Shown: positions 21,071 to 30,359, counted from the stretch's first letter. The stretch: 64,000 nucleotides of DNA from Planctomycetota bacterium (GCA_020638695.1 JACKIB010000002.1:186001-250000), one strand, 5' to 3'. Notes: a model not told the origin generated them from the letters alone. Program-made: numbers and translations.

Positions 21071-23077
21071 ATGACGCAACAAGTCGAACAACACGCCTTC
21101 CAAGCCGAGGTCGACGAGGTCCTGTCGATCGTCGTCAACTCGCTCTACAGCCACAAGGAGGTGTTCCTCCGCGAGCTGATCAGCAACGCCAGCGACGCAC
21201 TGGACAAGCTGAGTTTCCGCGCGCTGACCGAGCACGGACTGCTCGGCGACGACAAGGAGCTGCACATCGACCTGATCCCCAGCGAGGACGCCGGCACGTT
21301 GACGATCCGCGACAACGGGATCGGCATGACGCACGACGAGCTGGTGCAGAACCTCGGCACGATCGCCAAGTCGGGGACCAAGCAGCTCGCACAGCAGCTC
21401 GCCGCCGAGGGCAAGAAGGACATCAGCCTGATCGGCAAGTTCGGTGTCGGGTTCTACGCCGCGTTCCTGGTCGCCGACAAGGTGACGGTGACCAGCCGGG
21501 CCGCGGGTAGCGATCAGGCGTGGATGTGGGTAAGCGACGCCAAGTCGGGATTCACCATCGAGCCGAGCGAGCGCGAAGCGCGCGGCACGAACATCATCCT
21601 GCACCTCAAGGAGGACGCGAGCGAGTTCCTGCGCGAGTACGAGCTGCGCAACCTGGTGCGTCGCTACTCGGACTACGTGCGACACCCGATCCGGCTGCGC
21701 GTCGAGCGACAGAAGCCGGTCGGTGACGAGAAGGACGAGAAGGGCAATCCGAAGACCGAGAAGGTGCAGGAGTGGGAGACCGTCAACACCGCCAGTGCGC
21801 TGTGGACGCGACCGAAAGGTGAAGTCACCGAAGAGCAGTACCACGACTTCTACAAGCACCTGACGCACGAGTGGACCGACCCCCTGGCCTACACGCACTT
21901 CAAGGTAGAGGGCACGCAGGAGCTGACCGGACTGTTGTTCGTGCCGGGCCAGGCGCCGATGGACCTGTTCTCCAACAAGCAGAACAAGGGCGTGCGGCTG
22001 TACGTGAAGCGGGTGTTCATCAAGGAGGACTGCGAAGAGCTCCTTCCGGAGTGGCTGCGGTTCATGCGTGGCGTGATCGACACCGAAGACCTGGCGTTGA
22101 ACGTGTCGCGTGAGACGGTGCAGCAGGAGCGGGTGACCGCCGGCATCAAGAAGCAAGTGGTCAACAAGACCCTGACGCTGCTGGAGGAGTTGGCCGAGGA
22201 AGGCGAGACGACCCGCACCGAGCCGGTCGAGGACGACGAGTCGGACGAAGAAGGTGGCGAACAGCGGACCGTGGAGGTCAAGATCCACCGTTACCACAAG
22301 TTCTGGTCGGCGTTCGGGCGCATTCTCAAGGAGGGCGTCCACTACGACTGGAACAACAAGGAGCGGGTCGCCAAGCTGCTGCGCTACCGCAGCTCGACCG
22401 CGGACGGGTGGACTTCGCTGCAGGAGTACGTCGACCGCATGCCGGAGGAGCAGAAGTCGATCTACTACGTGATCGCCGAGTCGGTAGACACGGCGCGCAA
22501 CAGCCCGCATCTCGAGGCGCTGCGCAAGCGCGGCTACGAGGTGCTACTGATGGCCGATCCGGTCGACGAGTGGGTGGTCGAGGGGCTGGGCAAGTTCGCC
22601 GACAAGCCGTTGGTCAGCGCCGCCAAGGGTGCGCTGGCGCTCGACGACACCGAGGAGGAGAAGAAGGAGCTCGAGGCACAGACGACGCTGTTCTCGGGGC
22701 TGATCGAACGGGTCAAGGGCAACCTCGGCGACCACGTCGCCGAGGTGCGGATGACGCACCGGCTGACCGACTCCCCGGCGTGCCTGGTCACCGACGAACA
22801 CGGAATGAGCCCCTACTTGGAGAAGATCCTGCGGCAGAACGGGCAGGAAGTCCCGGGGCAGAAGCGCATTCTGGAACTCAATCCGGACCACGAGGTGATC
22901 CAGCGGCTGCAGGAGCTGGCCAAGGACGACGCGCGGTCGGCGGAGGTCGACACCTGGAGTCAATTGCTGTTCGGACAAGCACTGGTGGCCGAGGGAAGCC
23001 TGCCCGCCGACCCGGCGGGGTTTGCCAAGGCGATCACCACGCTGATGCGCCGGGCGAGCGACAAGGGCGAGGGGTAG
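21071..23077 (+). CDS. htpG: chaperone HtpG (bacterial Hsp90)
   Basis: 668 residues, a full-length Hsp90 homologue that assists folding of client proteins in the cytoplasm. GHKL ATPase motifs are clear: LISNASDALDKL near 32 with the Asn/Asp pair, IRDNGIGMTHDEL near 80, GKFGVGFYAAF near 123 and a GTNIILHL segment near 175. The middle domain carries LYVKRVFI and NVSRETVQQ, and the C-terminal dimerisation domain closes the protein. The acidic, Glu/Asp-rich run near residue 385 (VEDDESDEEGGEQ) is an insertion not seen in the E. coli protein. The ATG was chosen because family similarity starts there (QQVEQHAFQAEV). No Shine-Dalgarno precedes it. Confidence 0.97.
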   Translation: MTQQVEQHAFQAEVDEVLSIVVNSLYSHKEVFLRELISNASDALDKLSFRALTEHGLLGDDKELHIDLIPSEDAGTLTIRDNGIGMTHDELVQNLGTIAKSGTKQLAQQLAAEGKKDISLIGKFGVGFYAAFLVADKVTVTSRAAGSDQAWMWVSDAKSGFTIEPSEREARGTNIILHLKEDASEFLREYELRNLVRRYSDYVRHPIRLRVERQKPVGDEKDEKGNPKTEKVQEWETVNTASALWTRPKGEVTEEQYHDFYKHLTHEWTDPLAYTHFKVEGTQELTGLLFVPGQAPMDLFSNKQNKGVRLYVKRVFIKEDCEELLPEWLRFMRGVIDTEDLALNVSRETVQQERVTAGIKKQVVNKTLTLLEELAEEGETTRTEPVEDDESDEEGGEQRTVEVKIHRYHKFWSAFGRILKEGVHYDWNNKERVAKLLRYRSSTADGWTSLQEYVDRMPEEQKSIYYVIAESVDTARNSPHLEALRKRGYEVLLMADPVDEWVVEGLGKFADKPLVSAAKGALALDDTEEEKKELEAQTTLFSGLIERVKGNLGDHVAEVRMTHRLTDSPACLVTDEHGMSPYLEKILRQNGQEVPGQKRILELNPDHEVIQRLQELAKDDARSAEVDTWSQLLFGQALVAEGSLPADPAGFAKAITTLMRRASDKGEG

Positions 23078-23303
23078 ATCGAGGCGCCGCGCCGGGCACG
23101 GTCAGGACCGATTCGCCACCGGTTTGCCGACGCCTTCGCGCAGCGCCGGGCGACGCTCGGGCACCCGGACCAACGACGACACGATCTGCGGCAACTCCCC
23201 CTCCGGGTTTCGCTCGCCCGAGCGACCCACCCAGTTGTTCGTGAGCGGTGTCGCGAGGCGGTCGCGGACACCACCGGGATGCACGACACGTGCCGCCCCA
23301 CCT
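23078..23303. other. gap downstream of htpG, left of the dispersed element
   Basis: The whole gap between htpG and the next gene is 580 bp (23078-23657). The left 226 bp and the right 177 bp (23481-23657) flank a well-preserved copy of the dispersed element and contain nothing I recognise. A short minus-strand tail near 23526-23611 reads like a protein C terminus but has no body. Confidence 0.35.
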
Positions 23304-23480
23304 AGCCCGGACGATTCATGACCGAGCTGCTGCGATCGCGCAAGTTCGCTGCTGGCTTCGTCGAATGTCAGAACCTGCTCCCCAACGGGGAGGCACCCCG
23401 TCTCCGGGCAGAACCTGCCGTTCTCCTTGCCAGCAACAACCTTGCACGATCTCGCGACGCTGCTCATGAATGGTCCGGGC
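23304..23480 (+). repeat. dispersed 176-bp element with terminal inverted repeats (well-preserved copy)
   Basis: It begins GCCCGGACGATTCATGA and ends TCATGAATGGTCCGGGC, so the ends are inverted copies with one mismatch. Its interior has no open frame of transposase character. The 9-base word AGAACCTGC occurs twice inside, next to a GGGGAGGC/GCCTCC-type stem. Compared with the copy at 59137-59318 it has the same length and about ten differences. Likely a MITE-like non-autonomous element, or a REP-type structure; no parent transposase is in the window. Confidence 0.85.
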
Positions 23481-23657
23481 CAAGCGGGCGCTCCGACATG
23501 GGGCGAGTCACGCGATGTCCCGGCACTACCGCCGCAGCACTTCGATCCGGGGTAGCGGGGTGCGCCCGAACACGAGCGAGCGCACGGGCCCGGACACCGA
23601 CGCCATCGCCATGACGCGGCACCCCGCGAGCCGAGCGGCCACGGTTGCCGAAGATCC

Positions 23658-24173
23658 ATGGCGATGAGAGTCCCCACCCTTTTGGCCCGCGCCGCGGTCG
23701 CGACCGTGGCGCTCGGGATCGCATTGGTCGTCACCACCTCGATCGCCGTCCTGTCGGCCCTCGACAGTGCCACCGACTTCCCGATCGAGCCACTGATCCA
23801 CGGCGACCTTCGTCCGCTGCTCGCCAGCGGCGCGTTCGCCCGCGCGTTCCCGTCCTTGCCATTCGCCGCGAGTCTGTGGTCTCTCGGCCCCGCGGTGATC
23901 CTCGGGGTGTTCGCAGGGCTGTTGGTCGGGATCGGGCATCGCACCCTGGCGCTTCCGGCCCCCGCGATGGCAGCCGCGATGCTGCTCGCCGGCGCGATCC
24001 CGTTCGCGATCGGGGCCCTGGCGCTGCACGACAACAGCGATCCGCACGCGGCCGGACAGTGGCTGCTTTGGATGCTCGCCGGACCGGGCTACGCGGCGGT
24101 CGGCTGCCTGCCGTTCCTGTTGCTGCGCCGCCGCGAACTCCCGCCCAGTGCCCGCTTGACGGCAACCGCGTGA
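23658..24173 (+). CDS. four-helix integral membrane protein of unknown function
   Basis: 171 residues with four predicted transmembrane helices (about 10-34, 68-92, 98-120, 130-155). Short loops carry few charged residues, and the C terminus is basic and cytoplasmic (LLRRRELPP). No family motif is recognised. Alternative ATG starts lie at 23658 and 23664. The stop is 18 bp before the ATG of the lipoprotein gene, so the two are probably cotranscribed. Confidence 0.65.
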   Translation: MAMRVPTLLARAAVATVALGIALVVTTSIAVLSALDSATDFPIEPLIHGDLRPLLASGAFARAFPSLPFAASLWSLGPAVILGVFAGLLVGIGHRTLALPAPAMAAAMLLAGAIPFAIGALALHDNSDPHAAGQWLLWMLAGPGYAAVGCLPFLLLRRRELPPSARLTATA

Positions 24174-24191
24174 GTGCCCACGCTGCCGGGC

Positions 24192-24809
24192 ATGCGACCA
24201 CTCTGCTTGCTGCTCTCGTCCGCCCTCGCGGTCTGTTCCTGCGCCAACCCGACCAGGCCGGACAAGCCGATGCAATGCGAGACCAACCTGGACACGTGGC
24301 GCGCGGCGAGCACCGGCGGCAGCGGGCCTGTGGCGAGTTGGAAGGCGCAGGGCGGTGAAGCGGCACTGGTTTCGATCAATCACGACTCGCAAGACCGCTT
24401 CAACCTGCTGGTGAACGAGCAGATCCAACACGCCAACCTGCGGATCGGCGTCTCGATCCACGCAGACGGCGGCAAGATCGACCAGGGCGGCGGCCCGATG
24501 TGGCGGGTCAAGGACGCGGACAACTACTACGTGTGTCGCTACAACCCGCTCGAGTCAAACTACCGGGTGTACGTGGTGCACAACGGCAACCGCATCCAAC
24601 TGGCCACCGCGTTGGTGAACGCTGGGACCGGCTGGCACCGAATCGAGGCCGAGCACGTCGACGACCGGATCACTTGCTGGCTGAACGGCAAGAAGCTGCT
24701 GGAGGCCCGGGACACGACGATTCGCGGCGCGGGCGGGGTCGGGCTGTGGACCAAAGCAGACGCGCAGACGTCGTTCCGCGAGGTGGCGATCCGCAGGCCC
24801 GGCGAGTAG
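24192..24809 (+). CDS. lipoprotein with DUF1080/LamG-like jelly-roll domain
   Basis: 205 residues. The ATG opens a short lipoprotein signal (LLSSALAVCSCANP, with lipidation at one of two cysteines near residue 16-18). A GTG directly after the previous stop would only add six residues. The mature domain (about 30-205) reads as a concanavalin-like jelly roll: NLRIGVSIHADGG, GPMWRVKDADNYYVCRYNPL, GTGWHRIEAEHVDDRITCWLNGKKL and GGVGLWTKADA. This order is typical of DUF1080 / 3-keto-disaccharide hydrolase-type proteins common in planctomycetes. Whether it is catalytic or a binding domain cannot be told. It would be anchored to a membrane facing the periplasm. Confidence 0.78.
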   Translation: MRPLCLLLSSALAVCSCANPTRPDKPMQCETNLDTWRAASTGGSGPVASWKAQGGEAALVSINHDSQDRFNLLVNEQIQHANLRIGVSIHADGGKIDQGGGPMWRVKDADNYYVCRYNPLESNYRVYVVHNGNRIQLATALVNAGTGWHRIEAEHVDDRITCWLNGKKLLEARDTTIRGAGGVGLWTKADAQTSFREVAIRRPGE

Positions 24810-25248
24810 CAGACGTCTCGCGGCGGTTCGGGAAGGCCGCCCAGACGGAACTCGCGGGAGCGTGGCTCGGAGGTTGGCGGCTGGCCGCGCACGAGGAGAT
24901 CGCTGGTGTTTCCGGGCTGATCCCGCGACACCATCCGCCCCGCTGCTCGGACGCGGGCAGGTTCGTTCGCGCCCCCGGCCGCGCGAACTTCGCACCGGGT
25001 CGGGACGCGCCAACCCATGGATCCCCACACCTCCGAGTCCGCGCTCACGTCCTGGAGCAAGGAAGAGACCAAGTGCGCCAGGCAGGCCGGTCGCCGGCGC
25101 CATCTCCCGCGCGAGTCGTCAGAAGGTCATTTTTTCCAATAGGTTCGAATGTCGAAGCCCAGACGTTCACGCCGCCCGAGCCGGCCGCCCCGCACTGCGG
25201 ACGCATCCAGGTTATTGAGATTGAGTCGCAATTAGCTAGGTTGCCGGC
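24810..25248. other. intergenic region upstream of the secreted gene at 25249
   Basis: About 440 bp without a convincing gene. There is a T-run (CATTTTTTCC, near 25129-25138) without a strong preceding stem, followed by an unusually AT-rich stretch from about 25205 to 25245 that looks like a promoter for the gene at 25249. Confidence 0.4.
25215..25242 (+). promoter_or_regulatory. candidate promoter of the gene at 25249
   Basis: TTGAGA (25215-25220) and TAGGTT (25237-25242) are separated by 16 bp in one of the few AT-rich stretches of the window, ending seven bases before the ATG. A start site here would give a very short leader. Consensus match is moderate and no experiment supports it. Confidence 0.25.
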
Positions 25249-26352
25249 ATGAGCGCGCTCCGACCCCCTTTCCCCCTACTCCTTCTCCTCACCTCCCTCG
25301 CCACACCGCTGACCGCCCAGCAGACCCGCGTCGTCCCGCCGGGCTACGACGTGCTCGAGGGCAACTCGCTGTACTCCTACCCGTTCCGGATCGACGGCGC
25401 GATCCAGGTGATCTACGGCAGCGACCAATTCGGCACCTCGGGCACCGCGCTGCTGCGCAGCATGAGCTACCGCGCGAACGCGCCGTTCGCCGCGTTCACG
25501 GGCTTCAGCAAGAGAATGAAGGTGACCCTCTACGGCACCCTCACCGCACCTGCGGTGATGACCAAGGACCCGACCGCCAACATCGGTGGCGCCACCGGGA
25601 CGGTCGCATTCGACACCACGCTCAACCTCCCGACGGTGCCCGCGGTGACGCGCGCACCCGGTCCGTTCCAACTGGCGATCCCGTTCACCTCGATCTACAC
25701 GCTGGACACCCAGAAGCACCACTTGTTGACCCACGTCGAGCCGGGCGACGCGACCACGTTGCCGACCTCGAGCTGGAACCTCGACGCGGTCAACCACTAC
25801 GCGACCCAGGCGTTCGCCCGCCGCGCGGTGGTCGGCGAAGGCTGCACGAACGCGAGCGGCTACGGCTTGTCGATCTCGGTCTCGAGCGCGTCGTACGCCG
25901 GCGGCACGCTGGGCGTCAGCCTCCGTCGCACGTCGACCACGCCGATCGGCAGCTTCCCGACCGCGTTCCACGGAATCGACTTCGCGGTGCAGCGCACCGG
26001 CTACCCGTTCGATCTGGCCCCGGCCGGCATGCCGGGCTGCCTGCTGCAGATCGACCCGCAGCTGGTGTTCGCCGAGCCGGAGTCGACCAGCGGCACCTAC
26101 AACGACTTGAGCATCGCGATCCCGAACGACCCGAAGCTGCTCGGACTGCCCTACCTGACGCAAGCGCTCGGCGCGACCGCCACCGGTCCCGGCAGCGTGC
26201 TCACCGACTGCTACCAGATCGTCAACTCGCCGGGCAGCGGCGTGCCGCCCGCGTCACAGGGCATCTTCTACGTGGCGCGCACCGCGACTTGGAGCGCCAG
26301 CGGAGTCGGTGCCTACTACCCGGTCACGCGCTTCGACGGGGTGTTCCCGTAG
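25249..26352 (+). CDS. secreted protein carrying the shared module
   Basis: 367 residues. Signal peptide with a Leu-rich core cleaved at LTA|QQTR. Residues 25-235 are beta-rich with Ser/Thr/Gly turns and no recognised domain. Residues about 240-330 match the window's shared module: RTGYPFDLAPAGMPGCLL, then a FAEPES strand, IPNDPKLLGLPYLTQALG and a final strand. A further 35 residues follow the module. No catalytic motif or anchor. A decayed copy of this gene's 3' part lies at about 28040-28265, so the family has been duplicated locally. It converges on the FG-GAP gene with 15 bp between stops. Confidence 0.78.
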   Translation: MSALRPPFPLLLLLTSLATPLTAQQTRVVPPGYDVLEGNSLYSYPFRIDGAIQVIYGSDQFGTSGTALLRSMSYRANAPFAAFTGFSKRMKVTLYGTLTAPAVMTKDPTANIGGATGTVAFDTTLNLPTVPAVTRAPGPFQLAIPFTSIYTLDTQKHHLLTHVEPGDATTLPTSSWNLDAVNHYATQAFARRAVVGEGCTNASGYGLSISVSSASYAGGTLGVSLRRTSTTPIGSFPTAFHGIDFAVQRTGYPFDLAPAGMPGCLLQIDPQLVFAEPESTSGTYNDLSIAIPNDPKLLGLPYLTQALGATATGPGSVLTDCYQIVNSPGSGVPPASQGIFYVARTATWSASGVGAYYPVTRFDGVFP

Positions 26353-26367
26353 GCTGGCGCGCCGGCG

Positions 26368-27882
26368 TCAACTCCCGATCACGATCTTCGCGCCGGCGCT
26401 GACCGCGACCCCGAGCGGATTCGCGGCCGGGTCGGGCGCGAAGCACTGCGCGTACAAGCGCACGCCGAGCAGCGTCCACGTGGGAGGGATCTCGACCTTC
26501 GCCTGCCAAGTCCCGCCACCGGTGAAGATCGGCACGGACTGGAACGGCGCGACGAGCAGGGTGCACCCGGGCGCGCCGATGAAGTCCAACGCGAGCGGCA
26601 ACTGCCGGCCGTTCCAGACCTGGTCGGAGAAGCCGAGCAGCAGCTCGCCGAAGGTGTTCTCCGGCAGCCCGGAGGCCTGGAGCCACAGCGTGTCGGCGAT
26701 GCGGGGTGGCGTGAGCGCTTGGATGGCGGGCGGGGTCTTGCTGCCGCAGCCGGTGCCGAACAGGGTGAGCCCCGGGGTCCGCGCCGGGCCGGTGAAGACC
26801 AGCACTGCGCCGTTCGAGTTCGAAGCGCTCGGAGTGTGCATGGCCAAGGGAAACCCGACCGCGAAGTCGACCGCGCCGTCGCGGTCGAAGTCCGCCACGG
26901 CGAGTCCGACCATGGCCGTGTAGCCGAGCAATCGACTGGTTCCGTCAACCCTCAGGATCGTCGCGCCGCTCTTGCCCGATCGGACGACCATGTGGTACGA
27001 GCTTCCGGTCGAGAGAGCGGCGACGTCTGACACGCCATCGGCGTCGACGTCTCCCGCGCGGACAAGCGAGAAGAGGTTTCCTTCGTTGGCTTGTGCCGGG
27101 AAAAATGCCAGTTCGGTGGCATCCTTGCCGGAGAAGAACTGCAGGGCACCGGAGGCGGTCACACCGACATCCGAGACGCCATCACGATCGATATCGCCGA
27201 GATCCGCGAACGACTCCGGGTAGTTGACCAGCATGCGGGTGTTCGGAAACCCTCGAATCACCCTCCCGTCTTTCGACGAGCGCGCTTCGACGGTCGCTGA
27301 TCCCGAGTGAAGGAAGTCGGCTTTCGCATCGCCATCCAGGTCGGAAACCGGCGCGATCTGGAGACCCACGCGTGTGGTAGTCCCGCCGACCAGCCACAGC
27401 TCCTTGCCAGTCTTCGCCGAAATGCACCGCAACGAGCCAGATTGGCTCGGGTACCCGAAGACCAGGTCTTGCACGCCGTCGTTGTCGACATCCCCGACAC
27501 TCGCCCAATACGAGAATGGGTAGTTGGGGATGGTCCACACGACATGCGCGTCCTTCCCGGAGAACATCTTCAACTCAGCGCCGACCAAACTCAGTAGGTC
27601 TCCGTGCCCATCGCCGTCGACGTCGTGTGCCGGAATCACGACCGTTGCCTGCAGGCTGAGCAAGACTCGGCCATCTCGGCCAGAGAAAACGACAGACCGA
27701 GTGTTTGCTGTCGCAAGCAGGTCCTCGTGGCCATCTCCATCAATGTCACCGGCTACAGCAACCCTATTGCCCATACGCTCGTTCGGTTCGCCCACGAATT
27801 GATAGCGCAACCGCTGCGCAGCAACGGACCCGGCGAGGAGACAACCGAGCGAGAGAGTGCCGACGAAACGGGATAGGTCCAT
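26368..27882 (-). CDS. secreted FG-GAP/VCBS repeat protein with shared C-terminal module
   Basis: 504 residues. The ATG opens a signal peptide cleaved at SVAA|Q. Seven repeats of about 50-60 residues follow, each with an acidic loop such as GDIDGDGHEDLL, HDVDGDGHGDLL, GDVDNDGVQDLVFG, DLDGDAKADFL, GDIDRDGVSDVG, GDVDADGVSDVA and DFDRDGAVDFAVG. This is the calcium-binding FG-GAP beta-propeller of integrin type. The last 90 residues form the shared module (WNGRQLPLALDFIGAPGC ... IPPTWTLLGVRLYAQ). Extracellular; ligand unknown. The frame continues upstream of the ATG into non-coding sequence, so the signal peptide decides the start. Confidence 0.88.
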   Translation of the reverse strand: MDLSRFVGTLSLGCLLAGSVAAQRLRYQFVGEPNERMGNRVAVAGDIDGDGHEDLLATANTRSVVFSGRDGRVLLSLQATVVIPAHDVDGDGHGDLLSLVGAELKMFSGKDAHVVWTIPNYPFSYWASVGDVDNDGVQDLVFGYPSQSGSLRCISAKTGKELWLVGGTTTRVGLQIAPVSDLDGDAKADFLHSGSATVEARSSKDGRVIRGFPNTRMLVNYPESFADLGDIDRDGVSDVGVTASGALQFFSGKDATELAFFPAQANEGNLFSLVRAGDVDADGVSDVAALSTGSSYHMVVRSGKSGATILRVDGTSRLLGYTAMVGLAVADFDRDGAVDFAVGFPLAMHTPSASNSNGAVLVFTGPARTPGLTLFGTGCGSKTPPAIQALTPPRIADTLWLQASGLPENTFGELLLGFSDQVWNGRQLPLALDFIGAPGCTLLVAPFQSVPIFTGGGTWQAKVEIPPTWTLLGVRLYAQCFAPDPAANPLGVAVSAGAKIVIGS

Positions 27883-28039
27883 GGAGTCACCTTGGCAAAT
27901 GAGATCCTTCGTATCGATAGGGATGAGACAGTAGGGAGCCGACGGAGAATCGGCAGCCCCACACTGCCCCTCACACTCTCCCCCACACACCCACGTCCAC
28001 TGCGCGATCGTCCGAATCCCGCCGGCTCCCCGTCGGTTG

Positions 28040-28265
28040 CTGCACCAACCTGAGCCGCCGACTCGCGCATCGCCAATCCCGACGCCTTCGAGTTGCACAA
28101 GCTGACGCAAGCGCCGGCGCGACCGCCACCGGCCCCGGTAGCGAGCCCACCGACTGCCACCGATCGTCAACTCGCCGGGTAGCGGCGCGCCACGGGGCAT
28201 CTTTCACGTGGTGCGCACCGCGACCTGAGGCCAGTGGAGTCGGCGCCTACTGTCCGGTTTGGCAG
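28040..28265 (+). pseudogene. decayed 3' fragment of a paralogue of the gene at 25249
   Basis: From about 28102 the bases follow the end of the secreted gene at 25249-26352 (its positions about 26157-26327). Shared words include CTGACGCAAGCG, GCGCGACCGCCACCGG, ATCGTCAACTCGCCGGG, GGGCATCTTTCACGTGG and GCGCACCGCGAC, with small deletions, frame shifts and a TGA in the middle. Weaker similarity extends left to about 28040. The rest of the gene is absent. The fragment sits in the 560-bp gap (27883-28442) between the FG-GAP gene and the next secreted gene; the remainder of that gap shows nothing else. Confidence 0.75.
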
Positions 28266-28430
28266 TGGGACGTGGTGCTCACGTAGTCTGGCAGGTTGCG
28301 CAACAGACCCGAGAGAGTGTGGTTCCACTGTCGCGCCCCCACTCGCCCACTCTGGAATGCGCACTCGTTCGGATTCCTCGCAACAACCCCGCGCGCGATC
28401 ATCGCCGGCATGGCCAAACGTGTTGGCCAC

Positions 28431-28435
28431 AGGAG
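28431..28435 (+). promoter_or_regulatory. Shine-Dalgarno AGGAG fixing the start at 28443
   Basis: AGGAG lies seven bases before the ATG at 28443. It supports this start over several upstream in-frame ATG codons that precede sequence without coding character. Clear Shine-Dalgarno sites are uncommon in this window. Confidence 0.65.
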
Positions 28436-28442
28436 TCCGAAC

Positions 28443-29468
28443 ATGCACGACTACCGCATTCGACCGCCGACCCGGACCGCGTCCGATTCCTCGGCTCAGC
28501 AGCCCTGCGCAGCGCATTCCGCAACGCGTTGGGGTTTCTGCACGGCACTCGCCGCGGGCCTGCTGCTGCTCACGCCGGTGCCCTCGCAGTCCCGTGGTTT
28601 CGTGTGCCACAAGGTCAACTCCGGCTTCGCCGCGATCCCGAACCGCACGCTCCGCAACGAGTGGATCGTCGAAGTGATCGCTCCCTGCAATCAGCTCGTG
28701 GTCGGCTTCGAGGTGCTCCACGCACCGCTCGTCGGCCCGACGTCCATCACCGCGAGTCTCTACCTTGCGGATGCGGCCGGCATGCCCGAGATCCGGGCTG
28801 CTCGCTCCAAGCAGGTGAACTACTTCCAGAGCGGAACCTCGCCCTGGATGTTCTCGTCGCCGATCTGGGTCGCTCGGGGTCAGAAGTACTTCGTCGGCTT
28901 CGACTATGGGGAAGCGGACTTCGCGGTGCCCTGGACCGATGACACGCGCGCGGTCAACACCCAGGACTGGACCCGGCTCGCGGCGAACGAGAAGTTCTCG
29001 CGCAACATGTTCCTCAACCGCTGGCTGTACTCGATCGAGTGCTTCCCGGGCAGCTACGAGGCATTCGGCTCGCAGTGCGGCGGTCCGAAGACGCAACCGA
29101 TCATGAGCTTCAGCGGCAACAAGTTCGTCGGCGGCGCGGTGTCGTTCCGCGTCGACACGGTCAACCAGGCGGACGCGACCCTGATGGTCGGTGCATCCCG
29201 CACGCAATGGGGCTCCATCCCACTGCCGTTCGAGCTTGGCCTGCTGAACGCCCCGGGCTGCTACCTCTACTGCTCGCTCGACGCCTGGCAACCGATCGGC
29301 AAGGAGCGCACGTTGGTCGTGACCATACCGGATGACCCGTCGCTGATCGGGCAAACGGTGTACGCACAGTGGTTGGTGACCAACCACGGCGGCAACCGGG
29401 CGCTGCTCACCTCGCGTGCGGTGGCGGTGCGCATCGGCCACAGCCTGCGGCAACCCTGCGGGACGTGA
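28443..29468 (+). CDS. secreted protein carrying the shared C-terminal module
   Basis: 341 residues. A long, partly charged n-region precedes a hydrophobic core (FCTALAAGLLLLTPVPS), with likely cleavage before Gln. Residues about 55-210 contain a beta-rich domain (VGPTSITASLYLADAAG, KYFVGFDYGEADFAVPW) resembling the overall plan of the five-gene array proteins but too diverged to align with confidence. Residues about 215-335 hold the shared module (WGSIPLPFELGLLNAPGC, IPDDPSLIGQTVYAQW, LLTSRAVAVRIG). Seven or more cysteines suggest disulphides outside the cytoplasm. A Shine-Dalgarno supports the ATG. Function unknown. Confidence 0.78.
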   Translation: MHDYRIRPPTRTASDSSAQQPCAAHSATRWGFCTALAAGLLLLTPVPSQSRGFVCHKVNSGFAAIPNRTLRNEWIVEVIAPCNQLVVGFEVLHAPLVGPTSITASLYLADAAGMPEIRAARSKQVNYFQSGTSPWMFSSPIWVARGQKYFVGFDYGEADFAVPWTDDTRAVNTQDWTRLAANEKFSRNMFLNRWLYSIECFPGSYEAFGSQCGGPKTQPIMSFSGNKFVGGAVSFRVDTVNQADATLMVGASRTQWGSIPLPFELGLLNAPGCYLYCSLDAWQPIGKERTLVVTIPDDPSLIGQTVYAQWLVTNHGGNRALLTSRAVAVRIGHSLRQPCGT

Positions 29469-29489
29469 TCGCCAGCGGGGCTTCCCGGG

Positions 29490-30359
29490 TCATTCCGCCC
29501 AGCTGTAGAAGCCCCGCCCCGCCTTCTTCCCGGTCTCGCCGCGCGACACCATGTCGCGCATCAGTTGCGGCACCTCGAACGCCGGGCTGTCGAGTTCCGT
29601 GCGCAGGTAGTCGGCGATTGCCATCCGCACGTCGAGCCCCACCAGGTCGGTGAGCCGCAGGGGGCCCATCGGGTGGCGGTAGCCGAGTTCCATCGCCTTG
29701 TCGATGTCGGCCGGCGCGGCGACGCCCGCCTCGACCATGCGGATCGCCTCGAGGCCGAGCACCACCCCGAGCCGACTGGTGGCAAAGCCCGGGCTGTCCT
29801 GCACCACGATCGGGTCCTTGCCGAGCTGCCGAGCGTAGGCCAGCACCGCGTCGACCGTCTGCTGGGTGGTCGCTGCGGCGCGCACTACCTCGAGCAGCGG
29901 CATCAGCGGCGGGGGGTTGAAGAAGTGCATACCGATGCAGCGACCCGCACCGGGAATGTCGGCGAAGATCTTCACCAGTGACAACGACGAAGTGTTGGTT
30001 GCCAGCACCGCGGAGGGCGCAACCCCTCCGGCGACGATCGCGAACACCCGCCGCTTGAGCTCGAGGTCTTCGGGTATCGCCTCGATGACCAGATCTGCGC
30101 CGTCCCGCGCCTGGTCCATGTCGGTAGTCCCGGAGATCCGGCCGAGCACCGCCGTGCGCTGCTCGGGCGCGACCTTGCCCTTGTCGACGCCGGCATCGAG
30201 GAACTTGCGGATCCGCGCCAGACCGCTGTCCACCAGCCGCTGTTCGATGTCGTACAGACGCACCGCGGAGCCCGCCTGGGCGCAGATCTGGGCGATGCCG
30301 GAACCCATGGTGCCGGCGCCGATGACGGTGACTTGGTGGAACACGGGCGAGTCGCTCAT
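29490..30359 (-). CDS. 3-hydroxyacyl-CoA dehydrogenase (3-hydroxybutyryl-CoA type)
   Basis: 289 residues, the length of the single-function short-chain enzyme. It oxidises 3-hydroxyacyl-CoA to 3-ketoacyl-CoA with NAD(P), or runs the reverse reaction in butyrate-type pathways. The N-terminal Rossmann fold has VTVIGAGTMGSGIAQ at 9-23, the dinucleotide-binding Asp is in LYDIE, and the catalytic region reads NTSSLSL near 122 and MHFFNPPPLMPLLEVV near 144, with the active-site His and Glu. The C-terminal dimer domain begins after DSPGFATSRL. It is the last gene of a four-gene acyl-CoA operon, about 100 bp behind the hydratase. A 13-bp tandem repeat sits just before its start. Confidence 0.93.
   Translation of the reverse strand: MSDSPVFHQVTVIGAGTMGSGIAQICAQAGSAVRLYDIEQRLVDSGLARIRKFLDAGVDKGKVAPEQRTAVLGRISGTTDMDQARDGADLVIEAIPEDLELKRRVFAIVAGGVAPSAVLATNTSSLSLVKIFADIPGAGRCIGMHFFNPPPLMPLLEVVRAAATTQQTVDAVLAYARQLGKDPIVVQDSPGFATSRLGVVLGLEAIRMVEAGVAAPADIDKAMELGYRHPMGPLRLTDLVGLDVRMAIADYLRTELDSPAFEVPQLMRDMVSRGETGKKAGRGFYSWAE

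Noticed and set aside
19718..22510. Long minus-strand open frame (about 930 codons) across the permease end and htpG
   Set aside because: It is antisense to htpG and has Arg/Ala/Leu-rich composition without motifs. Long antisense frames are expected in such GC-rich DNA.
23526..23611. Short minus-strand tail resembling the end of a protein
   Set aside because: Fewer than 30 codons from any start, with no body upstream in the same frame.
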